In this document: positions 12,436 to 26,300 of the stretch, in pieces | Layout: each line of letters starts with the position of its first letter | How positions within the stretch are numbered: position 1 is the first letter of the stretch | Assembly (NCBI GenBank): GCA_934045905.1 | Contig: OW203765.1 | Location: 20,585,409-20,649,408 of the forward strand | DNA: 64,000 nucleotides | Origin: Leuctra nigra | Taxonomy: Eukaryota > Arthropoda > Insecta > Plecoptera > Leuctridae | Direction: 5' to 3' | Translations under genes and position numbers: made by a program | The notes under the pieces: generated by a model | What the model was told of the DNA's origin: nothing | The model's input: only the letters and a program-made list of their open reading frames with translations | Databases searched by the model: none

Positions 12436-12658
12436 ATGAGTTGTAACTTTCTGATTTATATTTACTTACACTTATCTTTGCAGTTTACTCAAGAAAAATT
12501 TGTCCGGTTTTATTTTAAAACTGACAAGCAAAATACTAAGTACTTGGGTTTTTGCCAGTGTTAATACGTATAGTGCTAATTTATCTTTACAGATAGCTTC
12601 TCTTTAATTTAATACCATCCAATGAATTTCTAAGAATATTTCTGTAGGTTAGGACGGT

Positions 12659-12700
12659 ATATATTTCGGACAATTTGTGAAATCAATTAGTACACTCATA
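12659..12700 (+). promoter_or_regulatory. Likely TATA promoter of MINPP copy A
   Basis: TATATAT at 12659-12665 lies about 80 bp upstream of the ATG at 12745. A start site about 30 bp further on would give a 50-60 base leader. Placement is inferred from spacing only. Confidence 0.45.
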
Positions 12701-12744
12701 GTCAACAATCGAAACAGTTGACTGGTAGATCAAGAGTAAGTAGT

Positions 12745-15700
12745 ATGTACAGAATGTTTGTGGTTACTATCTTGCTGCTTGGTGTGGCTGTAAGTGCGAC
12801 GAATGCATATTGTTACAATGACGAAACTGATCCGTATCTATTGATGAGCTCCAAGACTGCATATGAATTTATCCACGAGAACTTGACAATTGAAAACCAT
12901 CCTGGTGAGTTAGATCAACATGTTGAAGCTACATGGCTTATTCAGAGCTTACCTATTTTATATAAATTTATATCTGATACTCAAAAGAGTGAGGAGAAAG
13001 TGATTAATTTCTTAGCTCTATCCGTCCGTTAAACGTTATTATTTACATCCCAGTAGGTTGCAAACCAAAGCAGTTTTGGATATTATCCCGCCATGGTACT
13101 CGTTACCCAAGCGCAAGTACAATCAACAAGATGCTGAAAAATGGACCTAAACTGAAGAAGAAAATTTTAGAAGAAAAAGGTATGCTTCTTGTGATTACTA
13201 ATTTTACTTGTAGGACGTAGGTTGGTACACCTACCTTGGTCTGCTTCATAGAAAAGGAGTATTTTTACTTCCTAGCTTCCTAAACATCGATTGATAATTA
13301 ATTTGTATTTTCTGCAGGTAATGAAATGTGCAAAGCAGACATGAATAATCTGAAAGCATGGGAAACCGACATCACCGAGGATGATGACACGAAGTTGACG
13401 GCTCAGGGTGCCGAGGATTTATATCAGATGGCAAAACGTTTCCAGAGACGTTTTCCTGAGTTATTGAATATTCCCTATGATACTAATCTTTTCCAGGTAG
13501 GTACAGAACTTGTCAACTTCTTCATGTTTGCTTCTTCTTAATGCCTTTATTCATGATTGTCGGTGTTTTATTGCAGTTCCGTTCTACCGACAGCTCTCGA
13601 ACTATCGAGAGTGCTCTGTCGTTTGCTAAAGGACTTTTCGGATTCTCTACTGTTTACATGCCAGCGCCAATTACTCCAGATCCACTGCTTCAGGTACATT
13701 CACAGAACTTTCTTTCGTTTTAATAAAATTATAATTCTTAAGTCTGCATTTACATGATAAATGTTTTAATTGAAACTCAACGTCAAAACCCTTTTGTACT
13801 ATTCAATAAAATTTAAAACACAGCTGTAGGGACATCTAAGTGGAAACATAGCATAAATTGAAGAATTGAATGAGTGAAAGCAACAGTATAGGTACTTAGA
13901 GAATTCCGGGTAAAACATCGTCGCCCTAATACTTATTTGATCCATATCCACTTTTTCGCGAACGGAGAAAATCGACTTCAAAGTTCATGTGTTGTTCCTT
14001 GCTCAACGCCAATGACTTCAAAGACGTTTGATGCATGAATATTAAGGAAATAAATCAGTTAATGATGTGCAGGCGAGAAAACCCCTTTTGGGCCCATAGA
14101 TTATTAGTTATTTGATACTTCCGGTTGGATATGGATGAAATGTGCTCACATTTTTTCATTTTTAGTAAGAATATGTGTTAAATTTGGATCCATATCCATT
14201 TGCCCAATTGTTATTTACTTCCGTGTTGGGGACAATAACTGAATGGTGCCTCCAATAATGACTAGTCAAGGCATACATGGTTCTGATGGTTAATGTTGCA
14301 TCATTAAAGTATTAAAAAAGTCATTTTTGCTGAAAATATGACACAAAAAAACACTGAAATCATGTTAAAAATTGAGAATTCTTAACCAGAGTTCTTGGAT
14401 ATAGATAGAACAAGCACTGAGTAAACAGTCAGTGGCACTAACTCCAAAAAAGTGAAAAGTGGATATGGATCAAATAAGTACTAGGGCGACGACATGTTAG
14501 CTAAAAGTAAAAGTTTGGTTCATAACTCGAATAACTCTTGATTAAAAATAGCCAATAATACCTTATTGATTGAGACTTCACTTCATATTGAAATACATAG
14601 TATCAAATACATCTTCCATAAACTTGAAAGTATAATTTTGGTATAGGAACTTGCCCATAACAATCCTTATTTTCTGAATTGATGCTACTTTATACACAAA
14701 CAACAATAATTTTATATGAAAATGCATTATGATGTTGCGGAGTTATTAATTAATGGATTTTCAGAGTTATGAGAATTGCCCGGAGTGGGTAGAAAACGTC
14801 GACGGCAACCCCGAGACATCAGCCCAACGGGATGCCTTCAGAGCCGGAGATCACGTTGCCAACATGATTACAGACGTTAACAAACGACTCGGATTCAAAA
14901 CGGCTCTCGATTATAGTGAGTTGTATTTGGGTAAGCTTTCTAGACACTTGCAACTTTTCATTAGTCTTTTCTTTAGTTTTTACACTAATTGAGCAAGCGC
15001 GACCACAGTACTCTTTATGAGTTCACACTTTCTCTGTGTACTTTTGTCAGCAATGCCCAGGTAAAACCGTTTAACTGAACCAATCGACCTGAAATTATGC
15101 ACACATACTAATTTAATCCAAGCAGTCTCCTCTGATTATGTTGAAATTTAAACTGGAACCATTTGACCAAGAGGTGTTTTTGTAAATTTTCAGACTACCT
15201 ACCTAATCTATTGTTAACTTCAAACGTTCTTGACATTTTACAGCCATTTTATATGTGTTTGGAAATATTTGTAAAATCTCTTGAAGAATATGTCAGACTG
15301 GTTCTATGACACATATTGTTTCAGCTCTTTCCAAGGTCTCTGTAGCAGATACTTGCAAACTCATATCAATTTGCATGCAATACGGAGGCTCGCTCATCAA
15401 CGCGTCACACAGAGCGTTTTCCTAGTATAGCTTAGGAGTGACATGCTATTGAAGCTTACTGCTAAATAAATAGTGTCATTGAAGAACTGAGTGTGTCATT
15501 GGTCCTTCCCCTTAATTTAAGTAATAGATTCCAAACAGGGGATATGTTTTTCATAACAAGCATGCATTACATATATTGATATTTTATATTGCAGAGGACA
15601 TAGACATTATGTATGATCTTTGTCGCTACGAGAAGGCTTGGACACCATACGAGCTCTCTCCTTGGTGTGCTGCGTTCGAGACCAAAGACCTCAAAGTACT

Positions 15701-16698
15701 GGAATACATCGAAGACCTGAAGTACTACTACGGAGAAAGTTACGGCAACAATATCAACGTGGAGCTCGGTTGCCCTCCCATCAACGACATGTTACGTCGA
15801 TTCAGGTGAACATATTATACAATTATTTGTTAGCAAATGGGATGGTTAAGATATATTTTTGTATTTTATTTTATAGTTTGCATTATTGAATATTTTTTTA
15901 CTTTTGGCTCAGAAATGTTTTATCCACTTGTCTAATTTTTGGCACCTATAGTTGATTGGTTGAAAAGTAAAAATGTTCCGATCGGCAATCAAGCTAACAT
16001 TTGCAAGGTCATTAAGACAATTTACAAAATTTTCAGTGAAATGTGTTAAGACCTTGAAGAATTAATAAAAATTAAGTTTATTTTGAAATACTTATCACGA
16101 AAGTAAAATGTGCACTGCACCTTGATCACTTACAAGTTTACAACCCAAGGTCAGATAAAAAAGATCACCAACTATTTTTAATTTACATGCAATACAAAAA
16201 CTCACTTTTTACGGAAAGTGTTTTCCTAAAATACCATTTACCAATATCATTTAACCATCCTGATTTGTAGAACTGACTACTTAATGGTAAATTCAAAAGA
16301 AATATTGCTGTAACCTAGTATCTATCTTTGTTTTCAGTGACATTGCATCCGATCAACCTCAGCCGAAGGGTGTCTTCTATTTCACTCACTCGACGATGAT
16401 AAACATGGCTCTCGCTCGTCTCGGTCTCTTCCACGACGCCATTCCTCCGACGAGCACCAACTACGATCGGATGAAAGATCGCCTCTACAGGACTTCGCTG
16501 ATCGGTTCGTTTGCGTCAAATATAGCGGCGACTTTCTACGAGTGCAGTGAAGGAGAACGTTATCGGATCAAAGTGTTTGTCGAAGAACGACCAGTGCTTT
16601 TGAACGGATGCAATGACTCTCTTTGCTCCTGGGATATTGTAAGCCAGAGCTTTGCTGACATTCTGGAATCGTGTGACTTGTCATTTTGCAGGATTTAA
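12745..16698 (+). CDS. Multiple inositol polyphosphate phosphatase 1-like, copy A (secreted type)
   Basis: Seven exons: 12745-12904, 13054-13179, 13318-13496, 13577-13693, 14765-14915, 15595-15805 and 16338-16698, giving 434 residues. The start at 12745 gives a signal peptide (MYRMFVVTILLLGVAVSATNA, cleaved near residue 21). RHGTRYP at residues 66-72 is the histidine-phosphatase nucleophile motif, preceded by Cys56. FRSTDSSRT supplies further active-site residues. The proton-donor site reads FTHST (His332) instead of the HAE of vertebrate MINPP1. Paired cysteines (CPEW, CRYEKAW, SPWC, LGCPP) fit a disulfide-bonded secreted enzyme. MINPP1 removes phosphates from inositol polyphosphates in the secretory pathway (family knowledge). 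The C-terminus, SFCRI, has no ER-retention or membrane signal. It is convergent with copy B at 17320-30432. Family is certain; substrate is not. Confidence 0.85.
13915..14495. mobile_element. MITE in MINPP copy A intron 4
   Basis: The left arm GTCGCCCTAATACTTATTTG with ATCCATATCCAC is mirrored by GTGGATATGGAT and CAAATAAGTACTAGGGCGAC at the right. Length is about 580 bp with no ORF. Outer TIR bases are CAT(GT)CGTCG; a target duplication was not resolved. Confidence 0.65.
14989..15425 (+). mobile_element. Helitron-like copy in MINPP copy A intron 5
   Basis: The 5' end A|TTGAGCAAGCGCGACC and the 3' end AACGCGTCACACAGAGCGTT, TTC, CTAG|T match the family. At 437 bp it is an internally deleted copy. 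The host dinucleotide A/T flanks it as expected. Confidence 0.6.
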
Positions 16699-17319
16699 GT
16701 AAAATCATAACACGAGACCACATATAATTTTAATACTATTTTGATAGAATTTATTAAAATTCATAAAAAGTTACACTTGGTGACATTACTACTCATTTTA
16801 TAAATGAATTGGTAATTTATAAATAAAACAGTTGAAAAGAAATATTTAGGCTATGAAATGGACGGACAATAAGGTAGCAAATTCAATACAAATAATACCT
16901 ACTTAATCTCTCGTATGTACATTTCATTAATATCCCACATACACTCCGATCATCTCAGTCGAAAAGCTATGTATTATAATCAAAATTATCTTTATTCATC
17001 CCATTTCATTGTATTTGGCAGATGTTTTGTGAATACGGTTCAGTCAATATGAAACAGATATTTGGAGGAAACAATAAAACAGACTTAAGTTCAAAGAACA
17101 TCATTGACCAAATAATATAAGGGAATGAGATTTGTATATCCTCCGTTTCAGTATCTATTCATTTATCTTTGATCACGTATTTCATTCTATTTGGCAGGAA
17201 GTTTTTTCAATACCTAAGTATGAAACTGATTTATTGTGGACAATTTAGAACAAAAATGCCCTAACATTTAAACAAATGCCCTTTTGATTATGTCGTGTGC
17301 TGTCCCGCATTCCTGAAGG
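16699..17319. other. Interval between the convergent MINPP genes (two 3' UTRs)
   Basis: AATAAA at 16822-16827 is the likely poly(A) signal for copy A. AATAAA on the minus strand (17235-17230) is about 85 bp past the copy B stop. Nothing else is recognised in this AT-rich interval. Confidence 0.5.
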
Positions 17320-20300
17320 TCAATGGTTAAGTGTTACGAGTGCCACAAGCGCCAGGAACCAAGCGCCAGCTTTCGCCACTGGTGCCGAGTTGAAACCATC
17401 TCTGCACCAGTTGAGGTTGCACTCTTGAGACAACTTGGCAAACTTCTCCTTGATGAAGTCCCAGGAGCAGAGGCCGACGTCGCATCCGTCGTACTGGACG
17501 ATCTCTTCTTGTAAGAAGAACATCACACGATGAGGGTCGCCTCTCGAACATCTGTAACAAGCACATAGAGTTAAATTGTGAAGAGATGTGAAAAAAAATT
17601 AGTACTACTTCAGCTTTTACAAATTGTAATAAATTAATGTTAATTGAGAGAATAAACGTGATTTTATATTGATATTCATGCATTATAATCTTCATACACC
17701 CTCTGAACCTGTTTTTTGGTGTTATAATAAACCAATTTAGTTATTTGATAAAATTAATCTAGATTTGAGCCGCGGTATTGATGTCATAGCACACAACAAT
17801 TTACATCTTGGAAAGAAATTTATTTAGTTGGCTAAGACTTCTCAATCTTTGCTAACAATTCGCAACAATTATTTGCACATATTAATGCAGGTTTGACAAT
17901 GGAGTAGACCATTAAAATTACAAAGCTGTTAAATGTTTCAAAACTGTATTCTACATTTCAGAAATGCTCAAATCTATTTATATGCTAGTTCATAAAGCTG
18001 TTTTCATTTTATTACTTGAAAAAGACAGCAGCAATGTTGGAGGCGAATGGTCCTATCTTGGATGTCTGCCACTTCCTGTACTGCATCATCTCGTAGTTGT
18101 TGTGCAGCAGCTTGGGAATGTCCTTGGCGATGCCGAGGCTGGTTAGTGTTTGACGAATAGCCGTGGAGTGAGAGAAGTAGAACACACCGACGGGCTGGTT
18201 GGCAGTTTCGTTAGCTAGAAGGCTGCAGAGGAAAATGTACCGATTACAGAAATTCTATTTCTTAATGCGTTAAATATTCGCACGTAATCGTTTCATAGGT
18301 AATCAAAATATTATTGAGGACAGAACCCCTATTCTGGTAATTAACAGTAGAGCAAAAGAGAAAGGCCCTATTCCATTTATTTTCCATCAGAAATAAAGTT
18401 ACTGGGAATTTCTTCCTTTTGAGCTCTATTTTCTTATTGAAATAATTTACTGATTGTTGTAGGTAATGCTGCCACTAGAAAGAAAGTGTTACTATAACAA
18501 AGTAATACTCAACCAATTTTAAATGCATGGTAAAAAGCATATTCTAACAGGCTTGAAATATTTGAGTTTCCTAATGGAACTCTGTCTAAATGTAGGAGCA
18601 TGAGTGGATAGTTCAATTCTCAATGGCAAAATCAAATAAGTAACTTGTTGATAAAATTGTCAACTCATCTTCCAAGTCTCTCAAACTGACCTAAACTTGT
18701 CGTAAAGATCTTTAACGGGCATACAACCGAGCTTCCCGTTGATCTCGTTGCCGTATCCGCTCTTGTAGTAAGTCTTGAGGTCCTCTTTGTATTCCAGTAG
18801 CTTGAGTTCTTCGCGAGTGAAGACGGAGCACCACGGAGACAACTCGTTTATCTGCCAAGCCTTGTCGTAGCGGCACATGTCGTACATCACGTCAATCTGG
18901 GCTGCGGGGAGAGAGAGATGGGATTACAGACACTGATAGTGGGTTAAGGGAAGAATAATGTACTAAGTTCGTGTGGGGAGGGTATTTTGAGCCAGAGTAG
19001 TTTTTTCTTTTCTGAGTCATGGCGTTCAGTATTGACGTAGTCGATTTCACAGTTATTACATGCAGTAAACTAGCGCGGTGACGTGTATTATTTTATGGGG
19101 ATGACTTGTTTTTAACCTGTGTCTCTGTGCGTCATCGTGTAGTTTATTCGCTGGCTGGCTACTAGGTACCTCTGATGTGGCTGGCGGGTTGTTTACATCA
19201 CGTGTTTTTCTGTGGGGTCTGACGGTGTGTGGTGGTTCATCGTCAGTGTGCACCTGATGAAGGAGACAGAAGGGTCTCCGAAATATTGTGTTGTTTTAAT
19301 GTATTATTTTTAATTCGTACCATTGTTATGTCCAAGAGTTTTGTGAGGTTTTATTAATAGTTGAACTAGTCTTGCAAATTAACTCAAGAAAATGGCATAC
19401 CTACAATATATGTGTCCACACCACATGCAATATTAGAAAAACTACCAGTAAGAAATCTAGACTTTATGAGGGCCCCATTCACATAGAGCGGTTTTATGAT
19501 TGTTTCTATTAAGGTGGCTCAACCAATCGGGGCATGGCCTCACCCTCAGATCTTCATAATTTGTTGTCTACATATGCCATACATCTCTGAAATTATTAAA
19601 CACTTCTCGTGTCTAGTTTCTGAGATAAATTGAGTTTTCTCCCCCATGTTATCTTATGGCAGCCAAGTAAAATCGTGTCACATTTAGAGAGATTTACTCT
19701 AAATCTTAGAGAGATGCTAGTAAAACTAGCGCATATCAAAATTGGGATGCAGTACGAAGGCCAAATCCTCCAATTGGTTTAAGTTTAAATAATTTATCTT
19801 CTGATTGGTCGACAATCAAAATGTTCCGATTATGTTCAAATTTTGCATGGTGATCAAGACCAACTTAATCTAAAATTTTACACCTTGTAAGCCCAATTAC
19901 TCAATCAGTCGAGTATTAATTGTCATTTTACGGGCGTGTCAAAAGCTGGAAAAGTATGTATGAAAGTCACAACACAATGGATCTGATATTCATCCAGAGT
20001 ATTTATATGGAGATTGGAAAGTTGCAGAGAAAATCGTCTTGTGCCGTGTCGTGTATCGTGACTGGGGATATTGCATGCTCTGTGCTCGCTCATTAACACG
20101 TTACACTGAGCGTTTTCCTAGTTAATAAAATATTGACTGATGAAATGTTCGAAGTAAGACGAGTATAAATATATTAAAAATAAGATTGATGCACATGTAC
20201 ACCAATCTTTGAAATGTTGTACACATTACATCACTATAAAACTCACACATCTTCATCCTGTATCGGAATCCGAGCCTGTCGCTGACTCTGCCGAGCAACG

Positions 20301-23300
20301 TCTGCATGTGCGTGCCGTTGATGAACATCTCCTGTTCGAGCAGAGTGTCTGGGTTGTCGTCGATCTTCTGCTGCCACGTGGTGCAGTTCTTGTAGGACTC
20401 GATGAGAGAGTCGTTCCGGATGGGGTACGGCAGGCGGATGTTGCCCTCGGAGCCGCCGAACAGGCCCTTGGCGAACGCTTCGGCGCTCGCTCGCGTGCGC
20501 TGGGTGTCAGTGTAGCGGAACTGCGGGACATATGATATTGTTTATCTGACTCTATTTCAAAACTTTAACAACAACCAAGATAGTTAATGAAGTTTTAAAT
20601 AAATTTTACTTTGTAACTCCACTACCTATCTATTAGTTTGGGGGAGTAAAACGATTTTGAAAGTAGAAAAATTGCAACCATTTTTTTAACTTGAATACAT
20701 TTTTACATTAGTTGAAGTGACAAACAAGGTTTTAAAGAATTAGGCATTAGGTATTTTTTAATTTTTTAATTAATTTGTTTATATTGTCTTGTTTTCTTTA
20801 AAGTTATCATCCCAATTTCATATGAGAACAACATACTATTTTTAAATCATGCAAATTTAGATTTAATTCTCAGATTCAAAATAATCATCAAAAATGGTCT
20901 TTGAATTTTCTGGAGAAACTAATCTCACAAAAAATGTGCAGAGCAGTTCTGAACAAATTACAAAAATACATTTTCCATTTTAAAAATTAAAAATCATAAT
21001 TTCCTAAAGGCATGAAATTCTAAACTCCTACTTAGACTGAAAGGTCTGATGTGCCTACCGTGAACGTGTCTGAAGTGTAATGCCTGGTGAGCAAAGCCGA
21101 GAACTTGGTCTTGTATCTCCTCGCGATGAACTCCAGATCCGCGCGACCTTGCGGCGTGATCTCCTTCTTCTGCGACGGCGCCACATCCAGGTTCCACTTC
21201 TTCAGGTTACGCAGGTCTTCTTCGCACATGCTGCCATCTGCGTACATGACAAAACATGTATAAGTATCCCATGCATGTGAAACATTATTCTCTTCAAAGT
21301 GTTGTTAATCTATTAGGAAATTGAGCTGTACTTTTTGGGATATGACCACATTGAATACAATTTTCAATACTCAATAGTATGGAATTTGAGGGGTATGGAA
21401 ACCTTCCACTTAGCTTAGATTGGAGGAAAACAGGGAAAAACATTGAATTTTCGGGAGTTTCCAATCCATATTTTGAAAGCACGCTACGCTATTTTTGCAC
21501 GCTATGTTGCTTGTGCAAGGTGGAGAGATAAAATCAATTCACATTCTCGTGGAGAAGATATTTACCCCTCATTTGTCTATCTTCAAAATATAACTCACGA
21601 TAAAACTTAATATGAAGTATCTTCTCATCAGATACTTTAATGATTTGAGTAGTGTCTATCTTCATGCATCTGCAAAATGAAGATTTAATATGTTTGGCCT
21701 TGGGTGTATACTGCCTTTAGTCACTTTGACACATTGTTATTTATGTAATAGGTGACAGTTTTGCCACATAAGTAGAAAATACATGCACATACATGTAAAA
21801 AATTGATAATTAAAACAAACAACAATAGCGCCTCGTAGCTATTTCTCACAGTTTTGCAATTTGCAACTACGCCATAATTTGCCAACATCTTGATGCTACT
21901 CCAGGTCCACCCTATTCAACCTTGCACCTAATAATTACATGCTTTTGTAATATTTTATGTTGATACTTCATCATTTCCGTGGAAAACTAGTGCTACCTAC
22001 TCTTGACCATGAAAGGATGATAATAAAATCCATACAAAAGGCTCCATTTTTAATTTATATGTTTTTGCAGCTTTCAAGACTGTTGTCAAAAGTCCCACGA
22101 AAGGTATAAAATCTCTACCAACCTTGCTAACCTGACTGTTAACCTTTCACAATTTTTTTTATTGTGAATGCGGTTAAAATCCAATATTTCAAAATAACTT
22201 ATTTGTTGGTTCACACTATTTTCACACTAAAAAGCACAAATTTTCATTCATAAATAAGGAATTCAAAATAAGTGTAAATATTTGCGGGTAAACGCCATCC
22301 CGGCCAGTGATGTCATTCATATCAACCAACAATGATGTTGCCATGGTTACAATAAAATATCACATCACTGGCCGGGATGGCGTTTTCCCGCCAAAATTTA
22401 ATTCCATATTAAGAATGAAAATGTACACTTTTTAGTGTAAAAATAGTGACATTTACCAACAAAATGTTGTAATTATGAATTATAGTTTTTAATAAATTCA
22501 TGCAAATTCAAAATGTAGAATAGAATAGAATAGAATAGAATTTTCTATTTAATGTTTTAATTTAATGTTTTTAATGTTTCAGATATTTATTTAAGGTTTT
22601 TTTAATAGATTTAATGTTTAATGATTTAAAGTAAATGTTGGGTGTGTAGGTAACTAAAATTGCAAAGGGCCACACTTATCAATTAGATTTCAAAATAATA
22701 GTTATTTTATGAAAGTTAAGATTGCTGAACACAGATAGTATTATTTTTGTTGTGGGACGACTAGTTTTCAAGAAATTCAGTTACAAAGTTTGATAATTTT
22801 CTTACAATTTTAAAACAAGAAAATTGACAATTATTATTATTATTATTATTTATTTTAAAATGTACATACATACAGAGGTACACTTACCGGTAGCGAGTAT
22901 AGGGCAAGCCCCGTAACACATGTGCCTCGCAATCCATGCAATGACATCACAATCCACTATATTGCCATAGCAACAAAGGATCACCATGGCAACACATTGT
23001 TGGAGACTTGGAAATGACATCACATTCACAATCCTGATTCTCGTTGCCTTGCCTGCCGTTTTTCGCGCCAAAATATCCAATGACATGAATTTGATTTTTA
23101 TGAATGACAATTTTGAATGTCGCTGGTGATAAGTGTGTTTGTCATTGTTATTTGTGTTGATATTTACAAATTAACAAGAATAAAATTTACCGCGACTTCC
23201 CTAAATTGCAAGTTGAAATGTTTCATCATGGACTGTTTGATTCAGTGACATGACAGAGTTGCCACTGACATCACTGCACCAAGCACGAGGTGTGTGCACT

Positions 23301-26300
23301 CCCACACCGTCAACGTCATCCTGATTATCATTAGTTCACACCTCGGCTGACTCACCATGTCTGTCCTCGTGATTCCGGATGATCTGGTTGCGCAGCTCGA
23401 ACAGCGCCTTCATCTCCATGATCTCAGCCTCCTTCGGGAACCTCGTGCCGTGGCGCGCCAGCATCCACAGCTGGACCGGCTGGCAATCTGTCACGTGACA
23501 AACATAATCATCTCTGATGTCGTTGTCTTCTTTAGGTCGGCTCTATCAGTGGCATGCGGCGCCAGGGGTGGGCGAGGGTGGGCGCGCGCCCACTCAAAAT
23601 TGTCCACTGCCCACCCAAAAATAATCGAAAATAACTTTATTACTGTCTTTGAACTTTAAATTTTGGGCATAATTTAATGTCAAGTAATCATAACACAGAT
23701 ATATTTCTAAAATTACAGCGCATTCAAGTCGTAGGCTGAATGTATAGATCGAACCTTTATTTGGTAATTTTACATTCCACAACTATTTTATTGAGCGAGC
23801 GTAGCGAGCGTCACCACGGTACTCTTATGGCACTTTCTCTGTGTGTTTGTTTGTTTGTTTTTTTGTATTTTTTTTTGTGGTCACACTCCAGGTCAAACCG
23901 CTCAAGCAATCAATCTGAAATTTTGTACACATACTAACGTACTCTATGCGGTCCCTGGGATCGTTTTTGAACGGGATCCCGTGATTGGTTCAAATTTTAA
24001 AAAAATTATCTTTCGATTGGGTTGTTTTATCAATTTGAAATTTTGACAAGTCATTACCACTAACATTTTACCCAATCATACAAAGTTTCAGCCAAATCCT
24101 CCCATTGGTTAAAATTTAAAAAAATCTTTCATATGATTTTTGAAATTTAAACTAGAACCGTATGACCGATCAACTTGAAACTTTGCATGGTCATTGGGAC
24201 CAACATTATCTGTATTTTTGACAATTTTCAGACTTATCTGTGTTTAAATCCATTACTGAAATTTTGCGTGTTATCTGTCAAATTTCTCGAAAATGTTGAT
24301 CACGGCTTCTTCGACTCTTTATAGTTCCAAGGTAGTTAGAGCAGAAACTTTCAAACGTATGAAACTGATATGACCGTTCAACAGGTCGTCTAATATTGTG
24401 TAAGTACACACACTTTTATCATATGAGTGGTCCCAGGTATATTCTTTTAAATATATCATATGATTTTTGAATTTTAACAAGGAACATTTTAATCATAAAG
24501 GTTCAATCGATCAACTTAAAACTTTGCATGGCTATTGGGACTAATACTTTAGGAATATTTGGAGATTTTTATACCTACAAGTCTGGCGAATTTCAAGAAT
24601 TATTGTCTTTTAATTTCAATAGACATATTTTCGGTTCGAGGTGTTGCGCGTGTCCGTGCTCGCTCATCAACGCGTTATACAGAGCGTTTTCCTAGTAGTA
24701 TTTCAAGCGTCCCAAATTCGTTTCTATTGATTTAAAAAAATCCGGAAAACGCCCTGCTGGTCATGGCTTTTAAACCTCACCCACTTTCAGCGGAAATATG
24801 ATGCGCTCACCCTAAATAAATGTCCGCCGCTCACAGCCCACCCTAGCGAAAATTCCTGGCGCCTTCCCCGATGATGCACAGGAATATTTGGGGAAACGAA
24901 TCCGTATAAGTTTATACATTTCTTACAATAGCATTGCTACAATCGTTTTAGCTATGGTCAGTACGTACCCACAAATCATAAAACGGTAGTTGAATAGAAC
25001 GGATTTTCTGCTGGTGAGGTTACTTGACAATCAAAATGTATTATTATCAATTAAATCAGAGCTCGCCTACTAGAGTTACTAGAGACTTCATGGTATGATG
25101 CCATCAAATCTTTTTAAGTCAATAAGTTTTTTTTAAATACCGTTTTATCATTTGTTGAGTGTGTACGTATAATATCACGACAAAATAGACAAAATAAATT
25201 ATTGTCTAGTAATGTCTTATACCGGCATGGTAGAATGAGAAAATTGGAGTTATGTCCCACGCTTAGAAAGTATACAATTCTGTAATACAGCCAAGTTGGC
25301 TGAGGATATTTTATGCTGCACAATTTTGTGTTTCGGGGTTGTAACAATTTTAAAATTTCAATATGTGATAAATATAGAACTGTAGATTTTCGTGATGATG
25401 AAGAAAGACAGACTTCTTGAAATAATCTATGTTCTCGGTATACACGGTATAAATAACGCTCCGTGCCAAGAAACTATCAAATCATTCGAGGGCAAACATA
25501 ACGTAATTTTAGACCAACTGAAGTGCAGATATTTCAAACAGTGCAAAATTCCCCAATACTCTAGTCTTACTCTCAGGCGCGTAGGAATAGGGGGGGAAAG
25601 GGGGGAACGGACCCCCCCTGTCTGGAGCCTGACCCCCCCTGCCAGAGATCCTGAACACATCCAGATATTCACAAATGTTGATTAAGTGTTGCACAGAATG
25701 CACAGATTTGCTCCATTATGAGGTTGAATTCTCAAAATTTTCTCAAGTTTTGCAAAACTAATTGAACAGTGGTATTATCCAATGAGACAAATCATTTACT
25801 TATTTGTCCAACATGATCATCCTCATGAATCAAATTAAATAATTACACGTTAAACTAATAGATTCCAAAACACATACAGATTTTTCTTATTGATTGCTTA
25901 TTGCTGTTGCTCTTGCAACCTTTTTCAAAGGTCTATTCCAAAATCAATTCATAATTGATTCTCTTTCACTAGAAATCAAGTATTTCTCTGCGGGGCCATT
26001 TAGGATTTTGTCAAATAACAACATTTTATTTTGTCTTTTATAGCCCCAAGAATATTGCAGGACACACATTTTACATTTCTTTGAGAAGAATAGCTTAAAA
26101 TTCGATTATTTTGTATCAAAAATTCAAAAAAGGCCCTACCCCCCTAACTGGTAGGTGAGTCCTACCTTTTCCTGACATCCATCGATCCCCTATAATTTTG
26201 ACCCCCCCCTGTCAAAATAAAGTTCCTACGCGCCTGCTTACTCTTAATTCTGTGCATTACAAGACTTGCTAATTGCTTTGAAACAAGACTCAATATCTAC

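Noticed and set aside
20209..20535. Plus-strand open frames over 20209-20535
   Set aside because: Antisense shadow of MINPP copy B exon 4.
22850..23110. 86-codon minus-strand frame
   Set aside because: No domain, no splice context, lies in MINPP copy B intron 1.
23490..23499. Perfect GTCACGTGAC (CLEAR/E-box type) motif
   Set aside because: It overlaps the splice acceptor of MINPP copy B exon 2; a single palindrome there is likely chance.
25392..25685. 97-codon frame MMMKKDRLLE...
   Set aside because: It runs across the left edge of the hAT-like element at 25574 and has no recognised domain; the pre-insertion frame closes soon after.
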